Below are positions 10,901 to 23,848 of a stretch of 64,000 nucleotides of DNA, piece by piece; position 1 is the first letter of the stretch; the number at the start of each line of letters is the position of its first letter. The notes under the pieces are model-generated. The model saw nothing but the letters and a program-made list of their open reading frames with translations. It was not told the DNA's origin and did not search any database. Source of the DNA: Thuidium tamariscinum (lineage: Eukaryota > Streptophyta > Bryopsida > Hypnales > Thuidiaceae); assembly GCA_947034885.2 (NCBI GenBank), contig OX344753.2, forward strand, positions 620,001-684,000, read 5' to 3'. Position numbers and translations under genes: made by a program.

Positions 10901-12562
10901 CTAATCTTCATTCCTTGCTTGTTCTTGTAGAAGTGCTTGCTCCTTGCGGGCCTCGCGGTAGCAATCCACGGGTGGAGTCCAAAATAAGGGGGCGCCACTA
11001 ATTCGTCCCACAGCGTACGTTACTGTGCGTCGTTGTAGTGGGTCCTCTTTGCACAATTCGCCCAATGTGGCTTGAAATGTACCAAACGTTGTATGGTCGG
11101 GAAGCATTTGCGTATTTTCGCGGTCTTTCTTCCATATCTTCTCCGCAAGCTTCCCAACAGCATATCCGTCTGTATGTATACTAACACACGGTGCCCCATC
11201 TGCACGAGTGGGGGATACCGAAGTGCCCGCCTCTCCAGGAACATACATCAATTCAGGGGCCACCCACCAACGTTTTTGACGTGTAGCCCGCATTTGGCTT
11301 GCACATTGAAACTAGTACAAAGAATGGGTTTCTTCATTGATACGACTAGCCATTCCCCAATCACATAGCCCAATCCACACTGTTCACCCATCATCATTCG
11401 GAAAATGCAACATGATGTTTTCTGGCGTGATGTCGTTGTGGAGCACCGAAGATTGTTGCACCGCATCCACGATGCAAATTAACGCCCATGCAAGCTCGGT
11501 GCGGTTTCTACGATAAGCCAAGAGTCTTTTGGCTTCTTGCATCGTTTGTGGAGTTGTATGGTAGGCAAGCTCCCCGATCTCAGCATAATCTCGGTTTTTC
11601 TAGTCCAATGCGAACATGGCTCCCAATGTTCCTCCATTCCACCATTGAGAATAACACTCCATGGTCATGTCATTTATAGCAAAAAATTTTATGACCCTTG
11701 GATGATTACATGGACAAACCAAAGCCTCGATGGACAACTTCTCCCGCGACTTCTTCAATTGATCCACATATAGGGCTGTCTTGCCCGCCAATTCCATCAT
11801 GGGGGGAATGTGCCTTGAATTTTGGAGGCTCACTTTACGCACCCTCCCGTGCCCCCCTTGTTTGTTGTGGCCTGACAATGGAACCACCACCACTCCTCGT
11901 TCAAGAAATACCACTCCTCCCGCACCCGCTTGGCCTAGGGACAAGCTTTGGCTCTGCTGAAACCATGGGGCAGAGCGGATATTGCTGGAAGACAGCGCTC
12001 GCATTGCGTCATGCCACCAATACACCTTTTTGTGCAACAAATGCAATGCTTGTTGCTTCGGCGCTACATCTCGTTTGAAGCCCTTTACCGATGCGGCGAC
12101 TTGGGCGATGTTGAAAACACAAGTTTGCACTTATTCGTCAAGCCAACGACGGAAGTGTTCCTTTGTGCGATCTTCAAGCCACTCATCCTCGCCCATTGTT
12201 GTCCAAAACATGTGGGTGAATTTTTTTTTAATTGTCTCCACCCCTTGCAATCCACGCGAGACGTAGGTCGTATTCAATTGAGCAATCGTATATTGCTCCA
12301 AAAAATCCAATGCCACTTCCTGCACTTTCCTGGTCGCAGCCTTCCTTGGCCAGTCGTCTGTATTCGTAGCCTTGTGCCTCCGCCTGCTCTTTTTTTTCTT
12401 GGCCCCCGAAGATTCTCCTCCAACCGCACCACCGACCCCTTCTCCGGCCAATACTGCCTCCGATACGCAGTCAATGGATTCTGGAGACTACTCACCAACA
12501 GGATCTCCGATGCCTGAAAACCACTCATCAACCTTGCGCTTCGACGCACCTCGCCCGTCCAT
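10901..12562 (-). pseudogene. Kinase-like gene, one frame with five stops
   Basis: One minus-strand phase from ATG 12562 to the stop at 10901-10903 (554 codons) shows kinase landmarks in order: a glycine-rich loop (G-G-H-G-R-V), a catalytic loop H-N-D-I-T-P-E-N (HRDLKPEN-like) near 11430, C-D-W-G in place of DFG near 11360, W-V-A-P-E-L (APE motif) near 11265, T-D-G-Y-A-V-G (helix F) near 11170, and a final C-x3-D-P-x2-R near 11045. A lysine-rich N-terminal region precedes the domain. Stops interrupt the phase at 12488-12490, 12131-12133, 11600-11602, 11384-11386 and 11312-11314, with no frameshift. The first stop lies in GGTGAGTAG, which could instead be a splice donor. HND and DWG are unusual, so catalysis is uncertain. 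The gene faces the hAT transposase and has its own CCGTC array upstream. Confidence 0.75.
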
Positions 12563-12770
12563 TCTGAAAAAAAATATGCGATGGTAAAACCAAGGAATTA
12601 GGGTTCAGTACTCACAAATGTGAAAACTATCCCCCCTTCCTCAGCCGAGCCTCCTCGCAAGCACCCGCGCTCCCAAGCAAGGACTGCAACCAATCCAGGG
12701 CAAGAGAGCACCGTCAGAGCAGGAGAGACTTGTGCAGAGTAGGGGACCTGGCCCACCTTATATAGTCGTT
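12563..12770 (-). promoter_or_regulatory. Kinase-like gene promoter and 5' UTR
   Basis: TATATAAG reads on the minus strand at 12758-12765, about 200 bp before the ATG. A GTGAGT donor near 12616 and a T-rich CAG acceptor next to the ATG suggest a very short 5' UTR intron. The layout (array, TATA, UTR intron, gene) mirrors that of the transposase gene. Confidence 0.55.
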
Positions 12771-13210
12771 GGCGAGCCGTCGCATGGACGGCCGATCCGT
12801 CCAAGGAACTCGAAAGCCGTCGAGGGGTGTCGGGAACTCCGAGACCGTCGAGGGGACGCGCTGAAGCCGTCGAGGGGAATGTCGAAGACGATGAGGCCGT
12901 CGACGGGACGCACCCATCCGTCCCGGGAATTTCGAAGCCGTCGTGGGGACCGTCGAGGAACTGCGAGACCGTCGAGGGGACGCACTCGCCGTCCTCAGAA
13001 TTGGGAAGCCGTCGAGGGGAATGTCGAGGACGATGAGGCTGTCGACGGGACGCACCCATCCGTCCCGGGAATTTCGAAGCCGTCCAGGAAACCGTCGAGG
13101 AACTGCGAGACCGTCGACAGGACGCACAAGCTGTCCTGGGAATTCGGGGGTCCGTCGTGGAACGAGGCCGTCCACGCGACCCCACAGGGCGTCCCGGGAA
13201 TTCTGAACCA
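12770..13210. repeat. CCGTC-rich array upstream of the kinase-like gene
   Basis: GC-rich array with repeated CCGTCGAGGGGACGCA-like words and two copies of a block of about 145 bp (near 12862 and 13008). It has the same pentamer as the E1 ends but a different unit. It may be a second promoter array or part of the right subterminal array of an earlier, shorter E1. Open frames on both strands are composition artefacts. Confidence 0.75.
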
Positions 13211-14690
13211 TTAAGGGGATCGTCGGGGAAGCATAGGGCGGTGAAGATGCCAGCGAAGACTTAATGGCAAGCCTCGTGCAACTGAAATTCCTCTACAAGG
13301 TAATAAGGTAACAGGCCAGAAACCGCCCATCTAAGGGCTGACACTGAATTTTGAGAAGGTCAAAAACCCAGCCTAAAGCCCTTGCCCAACCGAAGGTTTT
13401 AGGATTTAGGGTTTAGGGTTTAGGGTTTAAGTTCCTTTTTACTTTTGCGTAAATGAGGGTAAAATGTCTAGTTTAGTAATTTAATAACTTAAGAAGTGCA
13501 TTATAATTTGTATTCGGTAATTGATCTTTATTTTCCTAGCGTCAATCTAATTTTGCAAATTTTGAAGTAATTAAAAGAAATAACATGAAATGATTAAACT
13601 TATTGGTTCTAGTCTAAACACATACCTCTTCGGTTGATGCGTATCCGTTCTCAGTTGTGTCGTCAAAAAGCTCTACTTCCTCCCTTTCCATCTAATTTCA
13701 TTCTCCCCCGTAAATTTAGGAAATAGGAGCTAATTTTAATAATTTAATCCGGCTTAATTAGCATTTGCTATTTGATGGTCACACTATAACTCCTTGAGGA
13801 ACTTAAATCATTTCCGTACAATGACTTTGCCTAAATCTAATTCAAGCGTACATACATCTATTTTACAAAATGGGGTCACATAAAATGCCTAATTGAATTC
13901 TTCAACCCAATTATATTGTTGTAACTTACTAGGAATCTAGGATGTTTTTTGGTATGAAAGATGTGCATATGGATGTTTCCTACATATCTCCTCTTTGCAA
14001 ATTAATGCTAATTCATCACCAATGTTTTATAATCAATTATCATGCTAAACCATGAGTTTTGAATGAAACAATTCACCAAATACTGAATTTGACTTATGTG
14101 AAATCCACATTTGGTATGCTTGATTATATTATGCAAAATTCGTTTCAATGGCAGAATTGGATGATCCTAAACTTGTTGGTGGGTAGTGTGTAATGTACAC
14201 GGCTAAAATTTTACATTGCCTTCCAGTGCTTCATCTCATATCGAGAATGGCTGAAGTGATGGACCCTAAATTTTAGAAGTTGCCCTACGGATATGTAGGG
14301 ATTTAAACTTCTCAATTTTAAATTCGGGAGCCATCCGACTAGGCATGTATTTTTTAGGAAATAAGATTAGTACTACATGTACATATTAGTATGTTACTAT
14401 ATTGCATAATATTCTGGTCATGTAGTCATGTACTCTACTTATGAGTTATGAAACTATGAGTTATGAAAGTATAAGTGAATGGCGAGCACTAATTAGGAGT
14501 TTAGGACGGGGGCACTGGCAAGCAAGACTCCGTTAGTGGGCACCAACCAATTTTCAGAATTCAGACTCTTCTGCGGAACCCTAAACCGCTCTAATCCTCT
14601 CTTTGCCGAAGTGTATGATAAACCCTAGAAGAAAGAGTTAGAATTCCGCAAGTGTGTTAATGGTTTGAACCAAAAATACACGTCAAAGGG
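13211..14690. other. AT-rich spacer with short telomere-like repeat
   Basis: No gene seen. Positions 13397-13432 hold about three TTTAGGG-type units, too few to be a telomere. Confidence 0.5.
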
Positions 14691-14694
14691 TTAA

Positions 14695-15045
14695 AAAAGT
14701 TACCCCAAAAAAATATAGAAAGGGTTTGGAAAGAAATTGTCGAGCCCTGTTCGAATAAAAAAAATGTGGAAATGGGTTGGAAAAAAATGTGTTAATGGTT
14801 CAATTAAAAAAATAGGGAAAAGGTTTGAATCCCCAAAATGGAAGTGGTGTGAATAAAGCAAAACGTTAATGGTTTCGGGTGTTGGGCAAAAATATATAGA
14901 AGGGATTTGGACCAAAAAATGGGTTAATGGATCGACTAAAAAAATATGGAAATGATTCGGTTTGGAAAAAAATGTGGAAATGGTTTGAATAAAAAAAATG
15001 GTAAAGGTTTGAATAAAAAAAATGGGAATGGTTTGAATAACAGAC
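14695..15045. repeat. AT-rich AATGGTTTG array (inverse of the 31-32 kb array)
   Basis: Repeated words AATGGTTTG, GTTTGAATAAAAAAAATG and GTGTTAATGG. This is the reverse complement of the CAAACCATT words at 31082-32166 and 47789-47955, so the two arrays are in inverted orientation around the 15-47 kb segment. Confidence 0.75.
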
Positions 15046-15245
15046 TCGGGGGTTCACCCCCTTTATCTTTTGGTAACCACGTGCGATAATGGGGTATTTA
15101 ATGGGGGGGTATTTATGTCCTTCTCATGCTTTTTTCCCTCCCTATTAGTAGAAATAAAGCTACCGGAGTGTATTTTAGAGTACCCTATTTTCTTTTGTAA
15201 ATTCTTTGAAGGACTATTTTTGAACACCCTATTTTTTTTCTACAT
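15046..15245. repeat. Degraded copy of the 21.8-kb MITE family
   Basis: Shares CCACGTGCG, GGGGTATTT, stretches of G and CCCTATTTT words in the same order as 21790-22010, but I could not find matching inverted ends. Confidence 0.45.
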
Positions 15246-16620
15246 TTCATAATTACAAAATATTGAGAAGATCAAAAACATTGTATACAAGGAAACATGT
15301 GAGCTTCAAGGATTTTGATGAACTAAGAACATGGTGAAACGCACAGCATATGCTATCTATATGCCACTAAAGAGTTTGAAAATCAAAAATCAAAGCTACA
15401 ACTATTTATATTTCACCATTTATAAGAAAACAAAGCATACAATAGAGAAATTAAACTATAGTATACAATCCTAATTAATGCAATATTTAAAACCAATTTA
15501 AAGGCACAAGAGCATATTCACATTCATTTATATAATAAGAAAACTTAGGGAATTTAATAAGCCGATTGTGTTTAAAAACACAAGTATCAGTAAGTCTGCA
15601 AATCCATTCTAACATCTAAAATGAAGAAGTTCAAGGACCTCTTGCTCTCAAATCAACTATTATGGTAGGAAGCTCACACGGAGGTTCATAAACTATGCAG
15701 GCTTTTTTATCTGCCTAATAGGACTATAGGAGGGTCTGAAATCTGAATTGGAAAGCTCATTGTGAGGAAACTAATTGTGGATTATATTGAAGCATGCTAA
15801 GATTTGATTTTTACTATATGAATGGATGGTTTTAGAGTTACAATGGATTCAATCGTAACTAAGTGTACTTATAGGTGTCTACTAATTTTATTCAAAATAA
15901 AAAATGGTTGTTAAACTACCTTCTTTCAAATGTGAAATTGTTTTGAAATAATGATTAATTGAAGAATTCATTTCAGTTTTTGAAAGGGACACATTTAGAA
16001 ACCATTTCAAACCATTTTTTACATGTTGCATTACTAGTTTATTCACCAAACCAGATTCTTTTAGAAACTGTGCATGTATAGATTTTCAAGGCTTACTGAT
16101 CACAAATAGGGTCCTATGACAAATTGTGTTTGAAAATTAATAATTAATTCAATTTTTCTTCCAAAAAATATGAAACAACTTGTATTAGATTCCTCATCTA
16201 TTTCTCCTTGACTGAAAAATAAACTAAAAATATTTTCATCTAAAGACATACACGAAAAAGGCAAATCAACTCTTAATTTAAATAAGTGCAATCTTTGCCT
16301 CCTACCATGCATACATGGCTAACACACTTGTCACAATCATGAATCCCAAAAAAATTTAAAAAGAAATACAAGATCTGAATGAGTCACACACTTGTCACAA
16401 CCATGAATGAATCCCAAAATTTTTTAAAAAGAAATGCAAGCTGTGAATGTTAACTCACTGAGCTCCAATAAAAATTACAGTATACAGGTACTGCATTGGC
16501 AATCTTCACCAGTTCACCCACATTAAAATTCTGCTGTCTTACAGCTTATTGCATCTCAACTGCCTAAATGAATACCAATTGCGTAATTGGATCCTGGCTG
16601 TCTAATTGGATTCCACCTGC
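15246..16620. other. AT-rich spacer, nothing recognised
   Basis: No supported gene. There is one short near-repeat (TCACACACTTGTCACAACCATGAATG-like, at about 16320 and 16383). Confidence 0.45.
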
Positions 16621-16644
16621 CTAATTGAAATTCAGTATATATTG

Positions 16645-17440
16645 GGCCCACCTATTGGGCCCGTCCAGGACCTGGGCAGGCCGTCACGGGGATGGAGAGC
16701 GTCCAGAAAACCGTCCAGGAAGACGGGCCCGTCCAGGACCTCGGCAGGCCGTCACGGGGACGGAGGGCGTCCCTAAAACCGTCCAGGAAGACGGGCCTGT
16801 CGAGGACGGCCAGGGAGGACTGACCCCTCTATTGCCCCTTTTTTACCCTTGCAGAAAACCCTGGAATTTCTTTTATTTTTCACACAAATTCTTTTTTGCA
16901 AATTCTGAATTCTTATTTGGAATCAGAGACCTCGATTTAGCTAGGGGACGTGTTGAAATCTAAAATTTAATCGGCACAAATTAGGGGGGAATTTTTTACA
17001 TTTACCCTCCGGAGGGGCAATAGAGGGGTCAGTCCTCCCTGGCCGTCGAGGCCCTGGGCAGGCCGTCACGGGGACGGAGGGCGTCCAGAAAACCGTCCAG
17101 CAACACGGGCCCGTCCAGGACCTGGGCAGGCCGTCCGCAACGAATTTGGCTGCGGGCTGGAGCGTTGACCTGTCCGGGTAGGTTGTCCACAGCGGAACAG
17201 TGGCCGTCCAAGACCACGGGTAGGCCGTCACGAAGAGCCATTTTTGGCCATCGAATTTGCAATTCGACGGAATAATTATGGATTTTCGAACTCGTTGACG
17301 GCGCCGGACCTGTTGACAGCCTCTGTGACGTCATCCCGAAGCTGTCGACAGCCTCCCGAACCTCCATCGACGCTCCCTCGACGCCCCAGCCGTCGATGGC
17401 TGTCCGCATCAACGGCTCCAGGTGGTGCATGGCGATGTGA
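16645..17440. repeat. CCGTCC/GGACGG array upstream of the RING gene, with internal inverted repeat
   Basis: Repeated CCGTCCAGGACCTGGGCAGG and CCGTCACGGGGACGG words. Inside it, 16809-16841 is the inverse of 17012-17044 (GGGAGGACTGACCCCTC and complement), flanking about 170 bp of AT-richer sequence: a small hairpin-capable insert. The array ends just before a TATA box, as at the other two E1 genes. Confidence 0.75.
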
Positions 17441-17484
17441 TTAGACACAAATTAACACTCCTAACGAGGCTTGGTAATGGGGAG

Positions 17485-17691
17485 TATAAATCCCAAATTC
17501 AGCCACAGTTAACCTTGCTTTCTCTCTTGAGTTGCTCTGTCCTAGCTTGAAAAAAGCTTTGCATTGCAATTCGGGAGGAAGTCAAGCATTTGGCTATTGC
17601 TTTGCCACATTCCAGTTGCCCTCACGCAACAGGAGGCAGAGCATAGTCATCTGTACATACATACCGTGTTGTGGCATTGTGTGCAGGTACT
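17485..17691 (+). promoter_or_regulatory. RING gene TATA box and 5' UTR
   Basis: TATAAAT at 17485-17491 lies about 200 bp before the ATG at 17692. The sequence GTGTGCAG just before the ATG could be a splice acceptor for a 5' UTR intron. Confidence 0.55.
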
Positions 17692-18369
17692 ATGGCCTTA
17701 AACCCTGGAGAGATGGTACTACATGTAGAGAACCCCCCCATGGCAGAGAACCAGGAGGTGGTAATTGCTGGAAATCACCCCCCAGTGGTAGAAAACCAGG
17801 AGATGGTAACCCATGAAGGTGAACCCCCACACAGGAGGCGTCGTGGGAACAGGAGCATTGTAGACTGGGCGACTTTCAACATTGGAGAAGTTTTGGCCGG
17901 GCACGGGTGGAAACAGGCACTTGAGCCATGGACCCGCACCACATGTTAGAGATACGTGGACTGGGCCTACATCAACCGCCATTTTCCACGGGAGAGAAAT
18001 GAGACGCAAGTGCGATCTGGCGTTGCATTGATCAAGTATTGCGTACACCCAACGTTCAAGAAGCGGTTGACCGAGGTGGCATTGGCACTTTGGGGGACCC
18101 TCTCGAAGAAGGATGGGACCCTCGCATTGTGTCAAATGGCGTATGCGGAGGTTTTTTTGGGCAAGGACGTGGATTGGAACCAAGGTTTTCTTGTCGGACA
18201 TATTTTTGGGTTTTGGTGTCGTGTAGGACGTCTGACGTCGCGTGTCGCAGGTGACAACATGTCGCTACCCCGTCGCAGGCCGTCGAGTAAGGTAAAAAAA
18301 ATTTACCCTACGGTAAATGGATTTGGCATACGTGGCAGATTGTTCAGAGTGACGTGGAACTTTAAGTAG

Positions 18370-19290
18370 GCGACTTCGGGTGGGGCGACTGCGCTTCAAG
18401 ATAGGGCGACCACGTGTCTAATTTTGAGGGCGACTTCGGGAAGGGCGACCGCGCTTCAAAATAGGGCGACCACGTGTCCAATTTTGAGGGCGACCTCTTG
18501 TCGAGGGGCGACCTCGGGTGGGCGACCTTTGGTTTGGGGGCGACCTCTTATCAAGAGGCGACCGCGGGTGGGCGACCTCTGGTCTAGGGGCGACCTCTTG
18601 TCAAGGGGCGACCGCGGGTGGGCGACCTCTTTGTTGCAATTGTCAAAAAAACACTTAAAACTGCCATTTTTAGTACAAAAAACAAAAAAAATTAGAAATG
18701 AAATTTTTTTCATATATAATGGTAGGATCTTGTAATATTATAGTATGAGAATATGTGAAAAAAATTTCAAAAATTTTCACCACACAGATTGCAAGATAAT
18801 TGCATTCAAAGTGTAGAAATTATGTTTTGGGGGACTCTGGCGACCTCGGGTGGGCGACCTCTTGTCTAGGGGCGACCTCGGGTAGGCGACCTCTGGTCTA
18901 GGGGCGACCTCTGGTCTAGGGGCGACCTCTGGTCAAGGGGCGACCTCGAGTGGGCGACCTCTTTGTTGCAATTGTCAAAAAAACACTTAAAACTGCCATT
19001 TTTAGTACAAAAAACAAAAAAAATTAGAAATGAAATTTTTTTCATATATAATGGTAGGATCTTGTAATATTATAGTATGAGAATATGTGAAAAAAATTTC
19101 AAAAATTTTCACCACATAGATTGCAAGATAATTGCATTCAAAGTGTAGAAATTATGTTTTGGGGGACTCTAGCGACCTCGGGTGGGCGACCTCTTGTCTA
19201 AGGGCGACCTCGGGTAGGCGACCTCTGGTCTAGGGGCGACCTCTGGTCAAGGGGCGACCTCGGGTGGGCGACCTCTTTGTTGCAATTGTA
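18370..19290. repeat. GGCGACC subterminal array with about 320-bp tandem units
   Basis: Runs of GGGCGACCTCGGGTGGGCGA-type words alternate with a nearly identical AT-rich block that starts near 18627, 18958 and 19271 (spacing about 331 and 313 bp). The third AT block continues to about 19460. The ends of the copies differ slightly, as expected for a tandem amplification of a subterminal region. Confidence 0.8.
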
Positions 19291-19489
19291 AAAAAAACAC
19301 TTAAAACTGCCATTTTTAGTACAAAAAACAAAAAAAATTAGAAATGAAATTTTTTTCATATATAATGGTAGGATCTTGTAATATTATAGTATGAGAATAT
19401 GTGAAAAAAATTTCAAAAATTTTCACCACATAGATTGCAAGATAATTGCATTCAAAGTGAAAAAAATATGTTTTAGGGGACAATGACAA

Positions 19490-20520
19490 ACTAAGGTAGA
19501 CATGCCTATTTGCAATCTAGCTATATTGGAGTCAATTCTAAGAGGGGTACATATTTATTTGAAGTGTGCACATGTTTCTTGAATCAAACCCAAATGAAAT
19601 TATAATTTTTCAATCAAAATCGTAATTTCTATGAATTTTTGAAGTAGACAATCCTAAATTACAAAACCGCCTTTAGGCTAGGATCATAAACAACTTATAA
19701 ACATTGTATAACCACCTAATCAACAACTAGATATTTTCTATTTAAATAGTGACACATTACTCCAACTTGTCATAAAATCCTTGATTTTGTCATAGAATGA
19801 AGGGAATTTGGGGGGGGAGGTAGAAATGGGGCCAAAACTAGAGTGACGGAAATAGGCTAGTCTAGTTGGTGGAATAGAGTTACAAATGGAAATGGGTTGG
19901 TCTACTTTAGCTTAAGAGATTTGATTTTCTTAACTTAAAAAGTTTTCACTTTAGATCTTAACTTAATATATCATTCAAAATTAAGTTGAGAATGTAGGGA
20001 AAATAATGTGGTTGTCATTTTATTTTAAATTATTAAGTAGAAGGTACATCATAGAGGAAAAAAAATAATAGCTCTAAGGTGGAAATGTGGAAATAGAAAT
20101 TCTAATCCCAATGGTGAGATTGTTTGATTAATCAATGCTAATACTACAAAACTGCTTTTTTTAAAATTAAAATTGAAGTAAAAAATGAATCCTATCTCAA
20201 ACAATTTCAAAATCTTATTATTATTGCCCACAAAACAAAATGATTCATAATCTTTGCATCACCAATCTAAATAAAATGAATCAAAGTTCTAAGAAGACAA
20301 AATTACAATCTATAAGAAAAAAAAATTTAATTTTTGTGGATTTGTCTTTACCTACATAATTTAGATCTAAGCTTATTGTGATATGACTCTTGCTTTTAGG
20401 CACTAATTCAAATAAAACTACATTTTTAGAAAGCCAATAAGATTCTCTATCTTATAATAATGTTTCAAAAAGTTCCATAAAAATTTGACATTATAGGAAC
20501 TTGTACAAAATCCACTTTAC
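19490..20520. other. AT-rich interior of E2, nothing recognised
   Basis: No gene seen; short random open frames only. Confidence 0.45.
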
Positions 20521-21317
20521 CCCCTTGTAGAGACAATGAAACTTTAGAAGATTACAATCTACTAATGTATTACTTATCAAAAAGATTTTGAAATATAAAA
20601 TTATGGATTGTGATTTTTTTTAAATCATCCCCATTTGATTTTTTCTAATCTCCAAGCATCATTATATTCTTATATTTCTTAGCAAGTTAGCATCTTCACC
20701 TAAATTTAAAAATTAGAAGAAATAGATTTGAATTAAAACTTCTCCTTGTAATTTATGTAAAAGTCAAAGAATCATTCTAAAACTGTATTATTAACTAATT
20801 CGATTTCAAAATACAAAATAATGAATGGATATTTGTGTAAGAACTTCATCACTTCAATTTTTCTATTTTTCAAGCATCATTATATTTATGTATAATTTAC
20901 CACCTTCACCAAAAATTTTAAAACTAGAGGGAAGAGATTATTTTAATTTAGAACTTCTCTTTTGTTTATATATAAATCTCATAGTCATTCTAATTGTGTG
21001 AAATTTATAACTCAGGAGGGGGGGCACTCCTGGTTTATTTAATTATAGCGTGCAATCAAATGAAAGGTGCTTTTAATTCCCTTAGCCTAAATTTTAAACA
21101 ATTTTTAGAAATAAATTAGCATCACTAAAATGAGCTATTATCATTATAAATAATGAAGGGTAGAAAATAATACACAACTTTATCAAATTTGTTTTTCTAA
21201 ATAAGGGTAGCCAAAAAGGATCTCTAGAAATTTGAACTTTTATGAAGTATACTAAGTTTGAAATAAGGAATCCTATGAGCTAAATACTATGAGAGCATGA
21301 GCTCTACATGTAAATGA

Positions 21318-21390
21318 GAGTAACAACTAATGGGTGACAACTAATGGTGACAACTAATGGTGACAACTAATGATGACAACTAATGGTTGT
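21318..21390. repeat. 13-bp minisatellite (TGACAACTAATGG)
   Basis: About five head-to-tail copies of TGACAACTAATGG with small variants. Confidence 0.8.
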
Positions 21391-21745
21391 GCTCTTATGA
21401 GTACTCACACTTTGAATATGTTTGAATGAAATTGTTTAAAATGGAAGTATTGCTTATCTAGTCTCTAGCCTCTACATGTATCACATGTTTAGTCAAAGTT
21501 TTAATGACAAATTCTTTTTTCTTTGTAATTATTTGCAAAAAAAATGCAGGTCTTTCTTATGTATAATGAACATAGTGTATAATTAATTAGCACCCAAGAA
21601 AAATTCAAAATAAAGATAGGGTTATTGAAATTACCTAAGTTTAAAAATTTAGGTAAAGATAGGTCTATTTTAATTCACCAAATGTACCTACATTGCCCCC
21701 ATCTTATAAGGGCTTGAATGCACGTCATGTCCTAATATATTACAA

Positions 21746-22060
21746 AGTGCATCCCCGGGGAGGACACTTCTTGTATATTTGGAGGATCCACGTGCGGCGG
21801 TGGGGTATTTTTAGGGGGGCTATCAATTACTTGTAATCATTACTTGGCAACATTAAAAGAGCTCCTATTTTACCATAAAGCGGAAAAATCAGCCATATTA
21901 TAATCCCTATTTTATTTTTAAAACACTTTGCCTTTTTAATGTCCCCTATTTTATATGTAAATTTCTTATAAATTTTACCTAATATTATTTAAATGTACCC
22001 TATATTCCGCCGCATGTAGGTTATTAAAAAACGGGAAGTGTCCTCCCCTAGAGTGCATCC
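21746..22060. mobile_element. MITE with 9-bp duplication and GGGGAGGACACTTC ends
   Basis: The duplication AGTGCATCC at 21746-21754 and 22052-22060 flanks a 297-bp element whose ends carry GGGGAGGACACTTC and its inverse. A 9-bp duplication suggests Mutator-type mobilisation. The interior is non-coding. A degraded relative is at 15046-15245. Confidence 0.7.
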
Positions 22061-23848
22061 CCCAAGATTTATAAAGTGAATTATAGGATACAAAATAATT
22101 ATTAGAATTTTGTGTAACTAAAAACTTCTCCATTTGAATTTTTTCTATTTTCCAAGCATCAACATATTCATGTATTCTTCATTACCTTCACCAAAAGCTT
22201 AAAAACCAAAAAGAAGAGATTCAGATGAAAACTTTCCCTTTTCATCTAATCAAATCTTAAAGTCATTCTAATGATGTAATATTTATTAAGTGAATTTTAG
22301 AATAAAAAAGAATGCATGGATATTTGTGAACAATCTTCTCCATTTAAAATTCTCTATTTTTCAAGCATCATTATATTTGCGTACTATTTATCAATCTCCA
22401 CCTTCAACAATAAATCAAAAATAAAAATGAAGGACTTTAAATTTAAAAAATTTAATTTTTATTTCTACAAATGTTATTTGAAGGCTCATCCTAATGGCAA
22501 ATTATTTATCAAGCAAATTTTAGAACTCAAAATAGGGGATGGAGACTTTAATAACAACTTACCTATTTCAATTTTTCCTATTTTCAAACCATCATCATTG
22601 TCATGTCTTATTTAGGCACCACCTTGATTTTATCCTAAAAATTAGAGGGAAGAGATATAAGTGAAACTTCTCTTTTTTATTTATACAACTTTATTTTGAA
22701 GGCTTATCCTCATGGTGGATTATTCTATCAAATAGATTTTAGAACTCAAAATAGTAGATAAAGATTTCAATAACAATTTGCCCATAAGCCCATTTGAATT
22801 TCTTCATTTTTCAAGCATCATGATACTCATGTTTTATTTAAACACAACCTTAATTTTGTCTTTAAAATTAGAGGGAAGAGATTAAAAAAATGAAACTCTT
22901 GTTTTAGATTTATGCAACTTTAATTTGAAGGCTCATCTTTTTGGTAAATTATTTATCAAGTGGATGTTAGAACTCAAAATAGTGGATAGAGATTTCAATA
23001 ACAATTTACCCATTTGAGTTCTCTATTTCCAAAGTACCACCATACTCATATCTTAATATTTCACCACCTTCATCTCAATCCTAAAAATTAGTGGAAAGAT
23101 ATTTAAATGAAAACATTTGCTTTTTGACTTACAAAAATGTCAAAGAATTGTTGTGGTAAAAAACATTTATCAAATAAATTCTAGAATACAAAATAATAGA
23201 TTGAGATTTGTATAAGAAGATATCCATTAAAATTTTCCATTCTTGAAGCATCATTCTACTCAAGTATTATTTATTACTTCAATTTAAGATTTTAAAATAA
23301 GAAGAAAGAGATTTAAATGATAACTTCTCCTTTTAGTTTATGTAAATGTCAATGAATCATCCTCATAGTGTATTGGATTTCAAAATACAAAATAATAAAT
23401 AGAGATCAATGTAGATTGTTCCCCATTTAATTTATCAATACATTAAAAATTACAATTCCATTTACATAAACATTCATACAATAATAAATTTCCCTTTCCG
23501 CAAAATCTGAATCCTCAATGAAAGTTGTGACCTTATCACTCCAATTATCCAGTAGAAAAAACTCATAGGTTAAATTAGATACACAAAAATTAAAACCTTA
23601 CTATAGACAATCGAAAGTAAACAAATCTTGAGAAGAGCTTTGATATTTAGCAAATGAGATTAGACATTTAGGCATTGAAGTCTAATTTCAAACATAAACA
23701 TTTTCTTAGGTCACCAAACATAGAAGGTACATTAATCAATTCAGAAATTGAAGCAAGTGTAAGTACTCACAATGAGCTAGACTCTTCTTTCCCTCCATTT
23801 TTCAAAAAAATGCCATACTCTATGTTTCTTTCGCGACTACTTCTCAAG

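Larger units (their letters stand above)
20520..23440. repeat. Degenerate AT-rich tandem repeat, unit about 210-220 bp
   Basis: A recurring order of words (CCATTTGAATTTTTCTATTT, CAAGCATCAT, CACCTTCACC, AAAATTAGAGG-AAGAGATT, AACTTCTC, GTAAATGTCAAAG) appears near 20650, 20870, 22150, 22360, 22575, 22810, 23035 and 23240. The array is interrupted at about 21000-22090 by other repeats including a MITE. Units are strongly diverged, so it is old. Confidence 0.6.

Noticed and set aside
12598..13214. Overlapping open frames on both strands in the kinase upstream array
   Set aside because: Composition artefacts of CCGTC repeats; the Arg/Ser/Pro-rich products have no conserved motif.
13397..13432. Telomere-like TTTAGGG repeat
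   Set aside because: Only about three units in the middle of transposon DNA; not a telomere.
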